Shown in pieces: positions 23,501-37,565 of a stretch of DNA of 64,000 bases. The position numbers were made by a program, and so were the translations under genes. The notes under the pieces were generated by a model that searched no databases, was not told the origin of the DNA, and was given only the letters and a program-made list of their open reading frames with translations. The stretch is from Dechloromonas sp. A34 (lineage in GTDB: Bacteria; Pseudomonadota; Gammaproteobacteria; Burkholderiales; Rhodocyclaceae), in contig NZ_CP102486.1 of assembly GCF_026261605.1 (NCBI RefSeq), positions 2,790,001-2,854,000 of the forward strand, in the 5' to 3' direction. Within the stretch, counting starts at the first letter, position 1, and each line of letters opens with the position of its first letter.

Positions 23501-24024
23501 CCATGGAAACCCTGGAAAACGCCATCCGCCGCATCGACCGCGAAACCCGCGACCTGTTGCAATCGACCTTCGACACGGTCAACAGCCATTTCGGCCAGCT
23601 TTTCCCCGAGTTGTTCGGCGGTGGCCGGGCCGAACTGGTGATGACCGGCGAGGAAATCCTCGATGCCGGCGTCCAGGTCATTGCCCAGCCTCCAGGCAAG
23701 AAGAATTCGACCATTCACCTGCTTTCCGGTGGCGAAAAGGCGCTGACCGCTATTGCCCTGGTCTTCTCGATGTTCCAGCTTAATCCGGCGCCGTTCTGCC
23801 TGCTCGACGAGGTCGATGCCCCGCTCGATGACAGCAATACCGAGCGTTTCTGCGGCATGGTCAAGAAAATGTCAGCGGCAACGCAATTCCTGTTCATTTC
23901 CCATAATAAAATCGCCATGGAAATGGCCGAGCAACTGGTCGGCGTGACGATGCAGGAGTCCGGCGTCTCGCGCGTCGTGGAAGTGGATATCGAAGAAGCT
24001 TTGAAGATGAGGGATGCGGCTTAA
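20524..24024 (+). CDS. smc: Chromosome partition protein Smc
   Basis: At 1166 residues this is a full-length SMC ATPase. The N-terminal head has Walker A VGPNGCGKSN near residue 31; long coiled coils flank a hinge at about residues 500-640; the C-terminal head has the signature LLSGGEKALTAIALVF and Walker B FCLLDEVDAPLDD. SMC dimers load on DNA and extrude loops to organise and segregate chromosomes. No scpA or scpB is adjacent. zipA follows with no gap, and ligA overlaps zipA, giving a chromosome/division/replication operon. Confidence 0.97.
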   Translation: MRLTKLKLAGFKSFVDPTAVALPGQLVGVVGPNGCGKSNIMDAVRWVLGESKASELRGESMMDVIFNGSSNRKPVSRASVELIFENLLGRALGQWSQYTELSVKRTLTRQGQSDYFINNLKVRRKDITDLFLGTGLGPRAYAIIGQGMISRIIEAKPDDLRVFLEEAAGVSRYKERRKDTNGRLEDTRENLTRVEDIRLELGSQMEKLEAQAEVARRYHSLNEQLVQRQQVLWLLKKREAEAERQRLSLEVERAVTELEAQSAALRETEVRAEDTREAHFAAGDALHLAQSEMYTANAEVARLEAEIRHRRESRNQLEARLVQLEGELAHWTQTAEKLAEDRLRWEEGQELARLRVDEAEERLHQQMNIAPQVEESHAQAQEELQRLKARTANGEQRLEVEQTNKAHAQRALQAITQRRDRLREESGGQDAPDAMDLAEKEEELDLLREELAGDQDHLQQLQQELPQLEASRKQVQAEVQRIERELAAGQARRAALEQMQSSARQSGKLPEWLSRHGLTEAPPLWQQIHVEAGWESAVEAILRERLNAIACDDSAKLDEWLHDRPDARLSVMLSAEAVPGERAGRLIERVRCDNPAVAAVLADWLGSVFTAETLDVALARRGDLPPGAELVTAGGDLLTRASVTFFSPDKSEHGLLERQREIETLAEGIASYEEQAEAIREQLAMLDEQFSDKQEEIGETRQYVTDRQQRVHAVQLEVLKLSQTIERYREQKERLQEQLAELAEEEETERERDMAADEKIAEVRDGLSRIRVLVAGAQSRLDEAERAVRAERERNSDFDRALREAQFSLREAESKLQDVFAQQAVAQRELNRIEQDRAQCAEQVEAAPADVMEENLQAALETRQEKEKALAVCRDALEAATNALRGLEEQRMKIEQGLEPLRVRIGDLKLKEQAAALNTEQFALQLLEAGADEAALLPELGNARPASLQGEITRLGNAIAELGAVNLAALQELETATERKGYLDMQAADLTEAMETLENAIRRIDRETRDLLQSTFDTVNSHFGQLFPELFGGGRAELVMTGEEILDAGVQVIAQPPGKKNSTIHLLSGGEKALTAIALVFSMFQLNPAPFCLLDEVDAPLDDSNTERFCGMVKKMSAATQFLFISHNKIAMEMAEQLVGVTMQESGVSRVVEVDIEEALKMRDAA

Positions 24025-28519
<4,495 letters not shown>

Positions 28520-29065
28520 ATGGACGACAAAAAAGCCCGCGCTTTGCTCGCCAATGCCGATCTGATTCATTCCGAAGAAACCGTTCAGGCCGCGCTGACG
28601 CACGTTGCCGGCCTGATCCGCGAACGCCTGGCTGACAAGAACCCGCTGGTCCTCTGCGTGATGACCGGCGGCGTGATCTTCTGCGGCCAGTTGCTGCCGA
28701 AACTCGATTTTCCGATCGATTTCGACTATCTGCATGCCACCCGCTACGGCCCGGAAACCCAGGGCGGCAAGATTTCCTGGCGGATGGCCCCGTGGACCTC
28801 GGTCAAGGGGCGGACCGTGCTGGTTGTCGATGACATCCTCGACGAAGGCGTCACCCTGGCTGCAGTCAAGGAGAGCCTGAGCCGCCTTGGGGCGGCCGAG
28901 GTGCTGCTGGCCGTGTTCACCGACAAGCTGAATGGCAAGGCCAAGCCGATCGCCGCCGATTTTGTCGGCCTGACCGTGCCGGATCGCTTCGTCTTCGGCT
29001 ATGGCATGGATGTCGACGGCGCCTGGCGCAATCTGCCGGCCATCTACGCCATGAAGGACGATTGA
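28520..29065 (+). CDS. hpt: Hypoxanthine-guanine phosphoribosyltransferase
   Basis: The 181-residue PRTase salvages hypoxanthine or guanine with PRPP. The PRPP-binding signature is VLVVDDILDEGVTLAA near residue 98, and a PRPP/pyrophosphate loop MTGGVIFCGQLL lies near residue 48. Size and sequence fit the Hpt group. It directly follows galU, and its stop overlaps the next gene's ATG (TGATG). Together with the phosphorylase at 29768 it forms a small purine-salvage group. Confidence 0.9.
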   Translation: MDDKKARALLANADLIHSEETVQAALTHVAGLIRERLADKNPLVLCVMTGGVIFCGQLLPKLDFPIDFDYLHATRYGPETQGGKISWRMAPWTSVKGRTVLVVDDILDEGVTLAAVKESLSRLGAAEVLLAVFTDKLNGKAKPIAADFVGLTVPDRFVFGYGMDVDGAWRNLPAIYAMKDD

Positions 29066-29763
29066 TGAGCGGTGCGACCATTGCCGATTTCATCGGCTAT
29101 TGGGAAGTGGAAGGTCAGAATTATGTCCGGCGCGGCGATTACGAGTGGATGGCCTCGCTGGTGCCGGGGCCGCGCGTACTCGAAATCGGCAGCGGTGTCG
29201 GTTTCGCGACCCAGGCGCTGGCGGCCCGCGGTCTGAGCGTGCTGGCACTCGATGCGCTGGCCGAGTGCATGGAAGCCACCCGGCAGCGGGTTGAAGGCAA
29301 AGGCGTTACCTTGTTGCAGGCCGAACTGACCGCCCTGAACGCCGAGCAGCGCGCCCGGATCGAAGCCTTTGCGCCCGACACCGTCGTCTGCTGGCTGATG
29401 GGGGCGCCGGCCGAAACGACCGGCGCAACGGCCAGTGACGGCGGCCAGGCGGTGGTCGTTTACCGTGAAAAAATTCATCGCCTGGTGGCCGAACTGGCGG
29501 CCAGCCTGCCCAGCGTGCGAGCTTTGCATTTTGTCGACCGCACGGCGATTCCCTGGCAGGCCAAGGATATCGGTCGCGACACCCTGGTCAGCTACCACAT
29601 CGGAAAAACGCTGCGCGATCTGCCCTTTGCCGCCGATCGCCGCAATGCCCTTTACCGCAAGCTCGACGACAATAGCGCCGAGCTGGCGAAACTTCGCAAT
29701 TCGCACCCCGCCATGAAGAGCGTGGTGCCGACGCTGGCCTCGCTGCTGGTCGAAAGGAAATAA
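29065..29763 (+). CDS. Class I SAM-dependent methyltransferase, unknown substrate
   Basis: The 232-residue protein has a clear SAM-binding motif I (RVLEIGSGVGFATQALAARG near residue 35) and acidic motif II (SVLALDALAECMEA). The rest lacks motifs that fix a substrate. It is coupled to hpt and lies 4 bp before a methylthioinosine phosphorylase gene, so a link to nucleoside or sulfur salvage is possible but unproven. The start ATG at 29065 overlaps the hpt stop. Confidence 0.75.
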   Translation: MSGATIADFIGYWEVEGQNYVRRGDYEWMASLVPGPRVLEIGSGVGFATQALAARGLSVLALDALAECMEATRQRVEGKGVTLLQAELTALNAEQRARIEAFAPDTVVCWLMGAPAETTGATASDGGQAVVVYREKIHRLVAELAASLPSVRALHFVDRTAIPWQAKDIGRDTLVSYHIGKTLRDLPFAADRRNALYRKLDDNSAELAKLRNSHPAMKSVVPTLASLLVERK

Positions 29764-29767
29764 CAAG

Positions 29768-30547
29768 ATGCTGGCTATCATCGGTGGCAGTGGTCTGACG
29801 ACCCTCTCCAACCTGGACGTTTCGCATCGCGAAGTCGTCCGCACCCCCTACGGCGAGCCTTCCGGCGCCGTAGTCTTCGGCCAGATCTGTGGCCAGCCGG
29901 CGATGTTCCTGCCGCGTCACGGCTACGGTCACACCATTCCGCCGCACATGGTCAATTACCGCGCCAATCTGTGGGCGCTGCATCACCACAAGGCGACCGG
30001 CGTCATTTCGGTCGCTTCGGTTGGCGGCATACGCGGCGACCTGCAACCGGGTGACATCGTGCTGCCCAACCAGATCATCGATTACACCTGGGGGCGGAAA
30101 TCGACCTATTTCGATGGTGCCGGTACGCCGGTTACTCATATCGACTTCACCGAACCCTATGACCACGACCTGTGCCGCCGCATTCGCGAAGCCGGCGAGC
30201 AGCTGGGACTGGAGGTCAAGGTCGGTGGCGTGTATGCCGCTACCCAGGGACCGCGCCTCGAAACGGCGGCCGAAGTCAATCGCCTGGAACGCGACGGAGT
30301 CGACCTGATCGGCATGACCGGCATGCCGGAAGCGGCCCTGGCGCGCGAACTCGGCTTGCCCTATGCCGCCATCAATGTTGTTGCCAACCATGCGGCGGGG
30401 CGGGGCAGCAGTGCCACTGGCATCCATTTTGAAAGCCTCGATGTCGTGCTTCAGGAGGCGATGGGCCGGGTCAAGGCGATCATCGAAAAACTGGTCGGCT
30501 GCCAGGAAATTCCCCAGCCGCCAGCCGGAACACCGGATTCGGCTTAA
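29768..30547 (+). CDS. S-methyl-5'-thioinosine phosphorylase (MtnP/PNP family)
   Basis: The 259-residue trimeric nucleoside phosphorylase starts [10 protein letters not shown], the phosphate-binding loop of the MTA phosphorylase group, and has [20 protein letters not shown] near residue 55, [14 protein letters not shown] and [15 protein letters not shown]. The order of residues resembles the Pseudomonas methylthioinosine phosphorylases, which act after deamination of methylthioadenosine; MTA phosphorylase is the alternative. Three codons overlap the convergent glnD gene end. Confidence 0.78.
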   Translation: MLAIIGGSGLTTLSNLDVSHREVVRTPYGEPSGAVVFGQICGQPAMFLPRHGYGHTIPPHMVNYRANLWALHHHKATGVISVASVGGIRGDLQPGDIVLPNQIIDYTWGRKSTYFDGAGTPVTHIDFTEPYDHDLCRRIREAGEQLGLEVKVGGVYAATQGPRLETAAEVNRLERDGVDLIGMTGMPEAALARELGLPYAAINVVANHAAGRGSSATGIHFESLDVVLQEAMGRVKAIIEKLVGCQEIPQPPAGTPDSA

Positions 30548-33101
30548 ACCTTCAGCCGCTCCATGAGCTCCGTTTCGAGGCGGATGCGGCTGGCGCTTTC
30601 GCGCAGGTCGCCGCCGCTGATCAGGAACACGTCTTCGGCGCGCTCGCCGAGGGTGGTGATCTTGGCGGTGTGCAGGTTGGCACCGTGTTCGGCCAGCGTG
30701 ATGGCGACGGTGTAAAGCAGGCCGGGGCGGTCGGCGGCAACCAGCGAGAGGATGAAATGGGCGCCTTTTTCGTCGCCCAGGATGCTGGCCTCTGGCTTGA
30801 TCGGGAAGTGCTTGACCTGGCGCGACAGACGACCCTGCGACGGGGCTTCCGGCGGTAATTGCCGCATCAGGCGCTGTTCCATTTCGTGCTCGATGTAGGG
30901 CACCATTTCCCGATTGTTGTCGCGATTTTCGACGTCGAGCACGACGAAGCTGTCCAGCGCATAACCGTGAGCCGTGGTGTGGATCTTGGCATCGACGATG
31001 CTGTAGCCGTTACGGGCGAAGAAGCCGACGATGCGGGCGAAGAGGTCGGGCTGGTCCTGGGTGTAGACCATGACCTGCAAGCCTTCGCCATCCTGGTAAA
31101 GGCGGGCGCGCACCACCGGCTGGTTGTTGAAGATGCGGTAGTGCAGGGCACGCGTGTGCCAGGCGATTTCTTCGGCCGAATGACGCAGGAAATAGACGGT
31201 GTCGAGCTGCTTCCAGAGCCGTTCATGCACGGTGTCCGAGAGGGCGAAGAAGCGCAGCAGACGCATCGCTTCGGACTGTCGCTCGGCGATGATGCCGTGC
31301 GGTGCCGGGCTTCGCCCTGGGTCAAGTGGTGCAGGGTCAAATAGTAAAGATCGGCCAGCAGCTTGCCTTTCCACTGGTTCCAGACCTTCGGGCTGGTGCC
31401 GCGGATGTCGGCGTGGGTGAGCAGGTAAATTGCTGCGAGGTGACGGGTATCGCCGACCAGACGGCTGAAAGCGGCGATCACGTCGGGGTCGGTCAGGTCT
31501 TCCTTCTGGGCGACTTGCGACATGACCAGATGATTCTTGACCAGCCAGACAACCAATTCGCTGTCTTCGGCATCGAGTCCGTGCTGTTCGCAGAAGTCCT
31601 GCGCATCGACCGTGCCGAGTGCTGAGTGGTCGCCGCCGCGGCCCTTGGCGATATCGTGGAAGAGGGCGGCAACATAGAGCAGCCACGGACGATCGAGTTC
31701 GCTGACGATGCGCGAGCAGAGCGGGTACTCGTGGGCGAACTCGCTCATCGTGAAGCGGCGCAGGTTGCGCAGGACCTGCAGGATATGCTGGTCAACCGTG
31801 TAGACGTGGAAGAGGTCGTGCTGCATCTGGCCGACGATGCGACCAAAGTTGGGCAGGTAGGCGCCGAGGATGTCGAGCTGGTTCATGCGCCGGAATTCGT
31901 GGACCACGCCTTGTTCGCTCTGGAACAGCCGGATGAAGGCGGCGCAATTTTCCGGGGCAGCGCGGAATTCGGGGGTGATCAGTTCGCGGGCGCGCCACAG
32001 GGCGCGCAGCGTGCGGGCGGTCATGCCGTGCAGTTCATGACTCTCCTGCATGACCAGAAAACTGTCGAGAATCGCTGCCGGGGCGCGTTGGAACAGGTTT
32101 TCGTCTCGGATGTCGAGCAAATTGCCAACCGACTGGAAATTGTCGTCGAGCATCTGCGGCACCTGTTCATCTTCCGGAGCGAGGGCGGCACCCATGTTCT
32201 GGAGCAGGATGGTGTTGAGCAGGGTGACCGCCTTGGCGTTCCGGTAATACTCCTGCATCAGCTGTTCCGATGCGCGGCGGGCCTCGGTCGAGGCAAAGCC
32301 GAGTTTGGTTGCCAGCGAATTCTGGTAGTCGAAGAGCAGGCGGTCTTCACGTCGGCTGGCCGTGTAATGCAGGCGGATGCGCAGATGGCGCAGGTATTCC
32401 TCGTACTGTTCGCCCTGGGCTTGTTCCTCCGGCGTCAGGAAGCCGTTCTTCTCGAGGTCGGCCCAGGTCGAGCCGTAGCCGGCTGCCTGGGCAATCCAGA
32501 AGATGACCTGGAGATCGCGCAGGCCGCCGGGGGAATCCTTGCAGTTCGGCTCCAGGCTGTAGGGGGTTTCGTTGAAGCGCTGGTAGCGTTCCTGCTGCTC
32601 AAGGCGCTTGGCCTCGAAGAAGACCAGGGGGTCGAGGTTGCCGCGCAGGCGCTTCTCGAAGGTCGCGAACAGCTTCGCGTTGCCGGTCAGCAGACGGGCT
32701 TCGAGCAGTGCTGTCTGGACCGTGATGTCCTTGGCGGCTTCCGTCAGACAGTCCTGGATGGTGCGCACGCTGTGGCCAATTTCCAGGCCGATGTCCCAGA
32801 AATGGCCGATCAGGCGTTCCAGTTTGGCCTGCACCGTGGCGCTGGCTTCCTGCGGCAACAGAATCAGCAGATCGATGTCGGACGCCGGGTAGAGTTCGCC
32901 CCGGCCATAGCCACCGACCGCAGCGAGGGTCAGCGATGCGGGAAAGTTGAGCGAAGCCCAGAGCTGTTTGAGTATGTCGTCGACCAGTGCGCAGCGCTGG
33001 CGAAGCAGGCTCCTGGCATCCCCGGCTTGTTCGTATTCCTGTTGCAGCTGGTTTTGGCGGTTCTTGACTTCGGCGCGTAGCGCCGCGACATCGATCGACA
33101 T
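30544..33101 (-). CDS. glnD: PII uridylyltransferase/uridylyl-removing enzyme GlnD (one frameshift)
   Basis: GlnD senses glutamine and modifies PII proteins, setting nitrogen assimilation. The nucleotidyltransferase motif [19 protein letters not shown], the HD domain ([14 protein letters not shown]) and two C-terminal ACT domains ([34 protein letters not shown]) are all present. Frame is lost at 31307-31309, where the translation changes from GEAR to [10 protein letters not shown]; one missing C in a C-run explains it. With that base restored the gene has 852 codons, the expected size. ATG at 33101 overlaps the map stop (TAATG). Assembly error is most likely. Confidence 0.92.
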
Positions 33102-33901
33102 TACTTGATCCAGTCCGGTTTCGGACGGCAACCGGCGGAGAGGGTCATCACTTCGTAACCGGTTTCGGTGACCAGCAGGGTGTGTTCCCATTGGGCGGAG
33201 AGGCTGCGGTCCTTGGTGACGATGGTCCAGCCGTCGGCCATCTCGCGGATCGCTGCCTTGCCGGCGTTGATCATCGGCTCGATGGTGAACATCATGCCGG
33301 GCTCCAGCCGGGGGCCAGTGCCGGCCTTGCCGTAGTGCAGGACCTGTGGGTCTTCATGGAATTTCTTGCCGATGCCGTGGCCGCAGAATTCGCGGACGAC
33401 CGAATAGCCGTTTTTCTCGGCGTATTTCTGGATGACCGCACCGATATCGCCGAGATAGCCCCCCGGTCTGACGACGGAAATGCCCAGCCACATGCATTCA
33501 AAGGTGATTTCGCAGAGGCGTTTGGCCTGGATCGAGCCTTCGCCGACGATGAACATGCGACTGGTGTCGCCGTGGTAGCCGTCCTTGATGGTGGTGATGT
33601 CGAGGTTGATGATGTCCCCGTTTTTCAGCACGCGGTCGCCAGGCACGCCATGGCAGACCTGCTGGTTGATCGAGGTGCAGATCGACTTCGGGTAGGGATC
33701 GTAGCCGGAGGGCGCGTAATTGAGCGGGGCGGGGATGCAGCCCTGGATATTGACCATCAGGTCATGGCAGAGGCGGTCGAGTTCTTCGGTGGTGACGCCG
33801 GCCTTGACGAAGGGTTCGATGTAGTCGAGAACCTCGGCGGCGAGGCGTCCGGCGACGCGCATTTTTTCGATTTCTTCGGGCGTCTTGATGGTGATGCTCA
33901 T
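33101..33901 (-). CDS. map: Type I methionine aminopeptidase
   Basis: The 266-residue enzyme removes N-terminal Met from new proteins. The five metal ligands are recognisable: Asp in [11 protein letters not shown], Asp in YHGDTSRMF, His in [13 protein letters not shown] and Glu in [11 protein letters not shown] and [12 protein letters not shown]. It starts [20 protein letters not shown]. map is next to rpsB in many proteobacteria; here rfbD lies between them. glnD overlaps its end. Confidence 0.97.
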   Translation of the reverse strand: MSITIKTPEEIEKMRVAGRLAAEVLDYIEPFVKAGVTTEELDRLCHDLMVNIQGCIPAPLNYAPSGYDPYPKSICTSINQQVCHGVPGDRVLKNGDIINLDITTIKDGYHGDTSRMFIVGEGSIQAKRLCEITFECMWLGISVVRPGGYLGDIGAVIQKYAEKNGYSVVREFCGHGIGKKFHEDPQVLHYGKAGTGPRLEPGMMFTIEPMINAGKAAIREMADGWTIVTKDRSLSAQWEHTLLVTETGYEVMTLSAGCRPKPDWIK

Positions 33902-34016
33902 GGCTGTTCTATCTGGCGTTTAGGGGATTGGGAAGGATAAATGATGGGGGCTGTTTCTCAAAGCCGGCCTTGGTCTGATGGCATACTTGGCACCTTTCCG
34001 GTTAAACGCTAGGTCT

Positions 34017-34928
34017 ATGAGCATTCTTCTTCTGGGTAAAGATGGTCAGGTCGGCTGGCAGTTGCAACGCTCACTGGCTCCGCATGGTCGCGTGCTTGCC
34101 TGTGGTCGTGCCGAGTGCGATTTGGCCGACCTGGACCGCATTCGTTCCGTGGTTCGTCAAATAAAGCCGTCGGTGATCGTCAATGCCGCTGCCTACACGG
34201 CCGTCGACAAGGCGGAATCGGAGGTGGCGCTGGCGCAGCGGATCAATGCCGAGGCGCCGGGCGTTCTGGCGGAAGAGGCTGCCCGACTGGGGGGCTTGCT
34301 GGTGCATTACTCAACCGATTATGTCTATGACGGCACCAAGACCACCCCGTGGGTCGAGAGCGATCCGACCTGTCCGCAAAGCGTCTATGGGGCGACCAAG
34401 CTGGCTGGCGAGGCGGCGATCCGGGCGGTCGGCGGCAAATCGCTGATTTTTCGTACCAGTTGGGTGTTCGGGGCGCGTGGCGGCAATTTCGTGAAGACCA
34501 TCCTGCGTCTGGCGCGCGACAAGGAGAGTATCAATGTGGTCGATGACCAGATCGGATCGCCGACCCCGGCAGCACTGATTGCGACCGTCACCGGAGTCGT
34601 GCTGGCCATGCTGCTGCGCGGCCAGGTCCTGGAAAGCGGCGAGAACCGGCTGTATCACCTGGCGGCGGCACGGCCGGTCAGTTGGTGCGAATTTGCCCAA
34701 ACCATCGTTGGTCTTGCCGGGGTGATGCCAGGCTTCGATCTGCGCCTGCAGGCCGAGGCGATCCGGGCAATTGCGACGGCCGAATATCCGACGCCGGCCC
34801 GTCGACCAGTCAATTCGCGACTCGACTGCACTCGCCTCGAAACGGACTTCGGGCTCCAGATGCCCGATTGGCAGTCTTACCTCGAACGCATGCTGCAACT
34901 GCTGGCCCTGAAGCAGAACGGTTATTGA
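34017..34928 (+). CDS. rfbD: dTDP-4-dehydrorhamnose reductase
   Basis: The 303-residue short-chain dehydrogenase uses NAD(P)H to make dTDP-L-rhamnose. The N-terminal ILLLGKDGQVGWQLQR is the nucleotide-binding loop, with YTAVDKAESE near residue 65, STDYVYDG near 102 and the catalytic YGATKLAGE near 127. ATG at 34017 is used; the ORF opens earlier, but those codons lack homology. No other rhamnose genes (rmlA, B or C) are adjacent, so it is separate from its pathway. Confidence 0.88.
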   Translation: MSILLLGKDGQVGWQLQRSLAPHGRVLACGRAECDLADLDRIRSVVRQIKPSVIVNAAAYTAVDKAESEVALAQRINAEAPGVLAEEAARLGGLLVHYSTDYVYDGTKTTPWVESDPTCPQSVYGATKLAGEAAIRAVGGKSLIFRTSWVFGARGGNFVKTILRLARDKESINVVDDQIGSPTPAALIATVTGVVLAMLLRGQVLESGENRLYHLAAARPVSWCEFAQTIVGLAGVMPGFDLRLQAEAIRAIATAEYPTPARRPVNSRLDCTRLETDFGLQMPDWQSYLERMLQLLALKQNGY

Positions 34929-34930
34929 GC

Positions 34931-34959
34931 TTTTAGGGCGGCTATTCTGCTGCTATAAT
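34931..34959 (+). promoter_or_regulatory. Extended -10 promoter of the rpsB operon
   Basis: A consensus -10 TATAAT (34954-34959) preceded by TGC forms an extended -10; the -35 (TTTTAG, 17-bp spacing) is poor. It lies 158 bp before the rpsB start, giving a long structured leader. Confidence 0.65.
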
Positions 34960-34965
34960 CTGCGG

Positions 34966-35117
34966 GTTTTTCTCGGCCGACATGGCTGAAAAGAACGGTT
35001 GTGCACAAAGTGTGTGCAACCAAAATCCACACATCCGCCGATTAAGGGTGCGCGCCAGAATACAAGAATGGCGGGCGTTTCCGGCGGGTGGCGGTTCAAC
35101 CCTTAAGGAGTTTTAGT
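34966..35117 (+). promoter_or_regulatory. Structured 5' leader of rpsB, candidate S2 autoregulatory element
   Basis: Two conspicuous structures are visible. First, an 11-bp hairpin with a 3-base loop at 34997-35021 (GGTTGTGCACA / TGTGTGCAACC, two G-U pairs). Second, TTAAGGGT (35042-35049) is perfectly complementary to ACCCTTAA (35099-35106), whose last bases overlap the AAGGAG ribosome binding site (35105-35110), with an inner CGCCA/TGGCG hairpin between. S2 represses its own mRNA in E. coli through such a leader; whether this element does so is inference. Confidence 0.55.
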
Positions 35118-35867
35118 ATGTCCGTTACCATGCGTCAAATGCTGGAGGCCGGTGTGCACTTCGGCCACCAAACCCGTTTCTGGTCCCCCAAGATGGCTCC
35201 GTACATCTTCGGTGCGCGCAACAAGATTCATATCGTCAATCTCGAAAAGACCCTGGCCAAGTACAACGAAGCCATCGCTTTCGTGAAGAAGCTGTCCTCC
35301 AATCGCGGCAACATCCTGTTCGTCGGCACCAAGCGCCAGGCCCGCGAAATCATCGGCGAAGAAGCACTGCGTGCCGGTGCGCCGTTCGTTGATCAGCGCT
35401 GGCTGGGCGGTATGCTTACCAACTTCAAGACGGTCAAGACCTCGATCAAGCGTCTCAAGGATATGGAACTGGCTGTCGAAGCCGGCGAACTCGAGCGCAT
35501 GCCGAAGAAGGAAGCGCTGACCTTCCGTCGCGAACTGGAAAAGCTGCAGAAGTCCATTGGCGGCATCAAGGACATGGCTGGTCTGCCCGATGCCATCTTC
35601 GTCATCGACGTCGGCTACCACAAGATCGCCATCACCGAAGCCGAAAAGCTTGGCATTCCGGTCATCGGCGTGGTCGATACCAACCATTCCCCGGACGGCG
35701 TCGCTTACGTCATCCCGGGTAACGATGACTCCTCGCGCGCCATTCAGCTGTACGCCCGTGGTGTTGCCGACGCCATCCTCGAGGGCCGTAGCCAGGTTCT
35801 CCAGGAAATCGTTGCCGCCGGTGGCGATGACGAGTTCGTCGAAGTTCAGGAAGAATCGGCACAATAA
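35118..35867 (+). CDS. rpsB: 30S ribosomal protein S2
   Basis: The 249-residue protein starts [20 protein letters not shown], the universal uS2 N-terminus, with the second family signature [20 protein letters not shown]. It binds late on the 30S body and is needed for S1 docking. AAGGAG lies 7 bases before the ATG. It opens the rpsB-tsf-pyrH-frr group. Confidence 0.98.
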   Translation: MSVTMRQMLEAGVHFGHQTRFWSPKMAPYIFGARNKIHIVNLEKTLAKYNEAIAFVKKLSSNRGNILFVGTKRQAREIIGEEALRAGAPFVDQRWLGGMLTNFKTVKTSIKRLKDMELAVEAGELERMPKKEALTFRRELEKLQKSIGGIKDMAGLPDAIFVIDVGYHKIAITEAEKLGIPVIGVVDTNHSPDGVAYVIPGNDDSSRAIQLYARGVADAILEGRSQVLQEIVAAGGDDEFVEVQEESAQ

Positions 35868-35876
35868 GCTTGTAAC

Positions 35877-35900
35877 GGCGGGGCCTCAGGCTCCGCCTGT
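35877..35900 (+). terminator. Hairpin between rpsB and tsf (partial terminator)
   Basis: GGCGGGGCC / GGCTCCGCC (9 bp with one G-U, 3-base loop) is followed by TGTTTG. The poor T-run suggests a leaky attenuator, as known between rpsB and tsf in E. coli. Confidence 0.5.
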
Positions 35901-35924
35901 TTGATAAGTTCAGGAGAATTAAGT

Positions 35925-36824
35925 ATGGCGGCAATTACCGCAGGCATGGTGGCAGAACTGCGCGGCAAGACCGACGCACCCATGATGGAATGCAAGAAGG
36001 CGTTGACCGAAGCCGATGGCGACATGGCCAAGGCCGAGGAAATCCTCCGCGTCAAACTCGGCAACAAGGCGACCAAGGCCGCTACCCGTATCGCTGCAGA
36101 AGGTATCGTGGCAGTCAGCATCTCTGCTGACGGCAAGCTGGGTGCCATCATCGAAGTCAACAGCGAAACTGACTTCGTCGCCAAGAACGACGAATTCATC
36201 GCGCTGGCCAATGGGTCCGCTGCGCTGGTCGCTGCCAATAACCCGACTGACGTCGCTGCGCTGTCCGCGCTGCCGATGGGCGAAGGTACCGTCGAATCGA
36301 CCCGTTCCGCACTGGTCGGCAAGATCGGCGAAAACATGGCGATCCGCCGCTTCGTTCGTTTCGAAGCCAAGGGTAAGCTGGTTTCCTACATCCACGGTGG
36401 TGCCAAGGTCGGCGTCATGGTTGACGTAGTCGGTGGCGACGAGCAACTGGGCAAGGATCTGGCCATGCACATCGCCGCTTCCAAGCCGAAGTCGCTGGAT
36501 GCTTCCGGTGTGTCGTCCGACCTGCTCGATACCGAGCGTCGTGTCGCCATCGAAAAGGCCCGCGAAGCCGGCAAGCCGGAAGCGATGCTGGAAAAGATCG
36601 CCGAAGGTACCGTCCAGAAGTACCTGAAGGACGTTACCCTGCTCGGTCAAGTCTTCGTCAAGGCTGCCGACGGCAAGCAGACCATCGAACAACTGCTGAA
36701 GGAAAAGGGCGCTTCGGTTGCCTCCTTCACGCTGTTCATCGTCGGTGAAGGCATCGAGAAGAAGGTTGACGACTTCGCTGCCGAAGTGGCTGCCCAGGCT
36801 GCCGCTGCTGCTGCCAAGAAGTAA
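35925..36824 (+). CDS. tsf: Translation elongation factor Ts
   Basis: The 299-residue nucleotide exchange factor for EF-Tu has the N-terminal UBA-like domain ([20 protein letters not shown]) with the [12 protein letters not shown] signature and the core signature [26 protein letters not shown] lies upstream of the ATG. The length and two-subdomain layout are normal for the proteobacterial form. Confidence 0.97.
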   Translation: MAAITAGMVAELRGKTDAPMMECKKALTEADGDMAKAEEILRVKLGNKATKAATRIAAEGIVAVSISADGKLGAIIEVNSETDFVAKNDEFIALANGSAALVAANNPTDVAALSALPMGEGTVESTRSALVGKIGENMAIRRFVRFEAKGKLVSYIHGGAKVGVMVDVVGGDEQLGKDLAMHIAASKPKSLDASGVSSDLLDTERRVAIEKAREAGKPEAMLEKIAEGTVQKYLKDVTLLGQVFVKAADGKQTIEQLLKEKGASVASFTLFIVGEGIEKKVDDFAAEVAAQAAAAAAKK

Positions 36825-36839
36825 TTGAAAGGAATGCCG

Positions 36840-37556
36840 ATGACCGCACCCCAGTACAAGCGAATTCTCCTGAAACTCTCCGGCGAGGCCCTGATGGGCA
36901 ACGACGCCTACGGCATCAATCCGCAGACCATCGCGACGATTGTTGGAGAGATTAAGGCGGTCGCCGACATGGGTGTGGAAATCGGTGTCGTGATCGGCGG
37001 TGGCAACATCTTCCGCGGCATGGCCGGTACGGCCACCGGAATGGATAGAGCCACTGCAGATTACATGGGCATGTTGGCCACGGTGATGAATGCCATGGCC
37101 CTGTCCGATGCCATGCGCCAGGGCGGTCTGAATGCCCGTGTGCAGTCGGCATTGAATATCGAGCAGGTGGTCGAGCCCTACATTCGCGGCAAGGCCATCC
37201 GCTACCTGGAAGAAGGCAAGATCGTGATCTTCGGAGCCGGTACCGGCAACCCGTTTTTCACGACTGACACCGCTGCAGCATTGCGCGGTTCGGAAATCGG
37301 CGCCGAGATCGTCCTCAAGGCGACCAAAGTCGATGGTATCTACACGGCCGATCCCAAGAAGGATCCGGCGGCGACACGCTTTGACCGGATCAGCTTCAAT
37401 GAAGCGATCTCCCAGAATCTGGCGGTGATGGATGCGACCGCTTTCGCGCTTTGTCGCGATCAAAAATTGCCGATCAATGTGTTTTCGATTTTCAAGGCCG
37501 GTGCGCTGAAGCGCGTGGTCTGCGGTGAAGACGAAGGCACGCTGGTCTATTGCTGA
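36840..37556 (+). CDS. pyrH: Uridylate kinase
   Basis: The 238-residue hexameric UMP kinase of the amino-acid-kinase fold makes UDP. Motifs: [13 protein letters not shown] near residue 8, [12 protein letters not shown] near 50 and [17 protein letters not shown] near 135. ATG at 36840 is preceded by AAAGGAATGCC. It is in the conserved order tsf-pyrH-frr. Confidence 0.97.
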   Translation: MTAPQYKRILLKLSGEALMGNDAYGINPQTIATIVGEIKAVADMGVEIGVVIGGGNIFRGMAGTATGMDRATADYMGMLATVMNAMALSDAMRQGGLNARVQSALNIEQVVEPYIRGKAIRYLEEGKIVIFGAGTGNPFFTTDTAAALRGSEIGAEIVLKATKVDGIYTADPKKDPAATRFDRISFNEAISQNLAVMDATAFALCRDQKLPINVFSIFKAGALKRVVCGEDEGTLVYC

Positions 37557-37565
37557 GGAAAGAAG

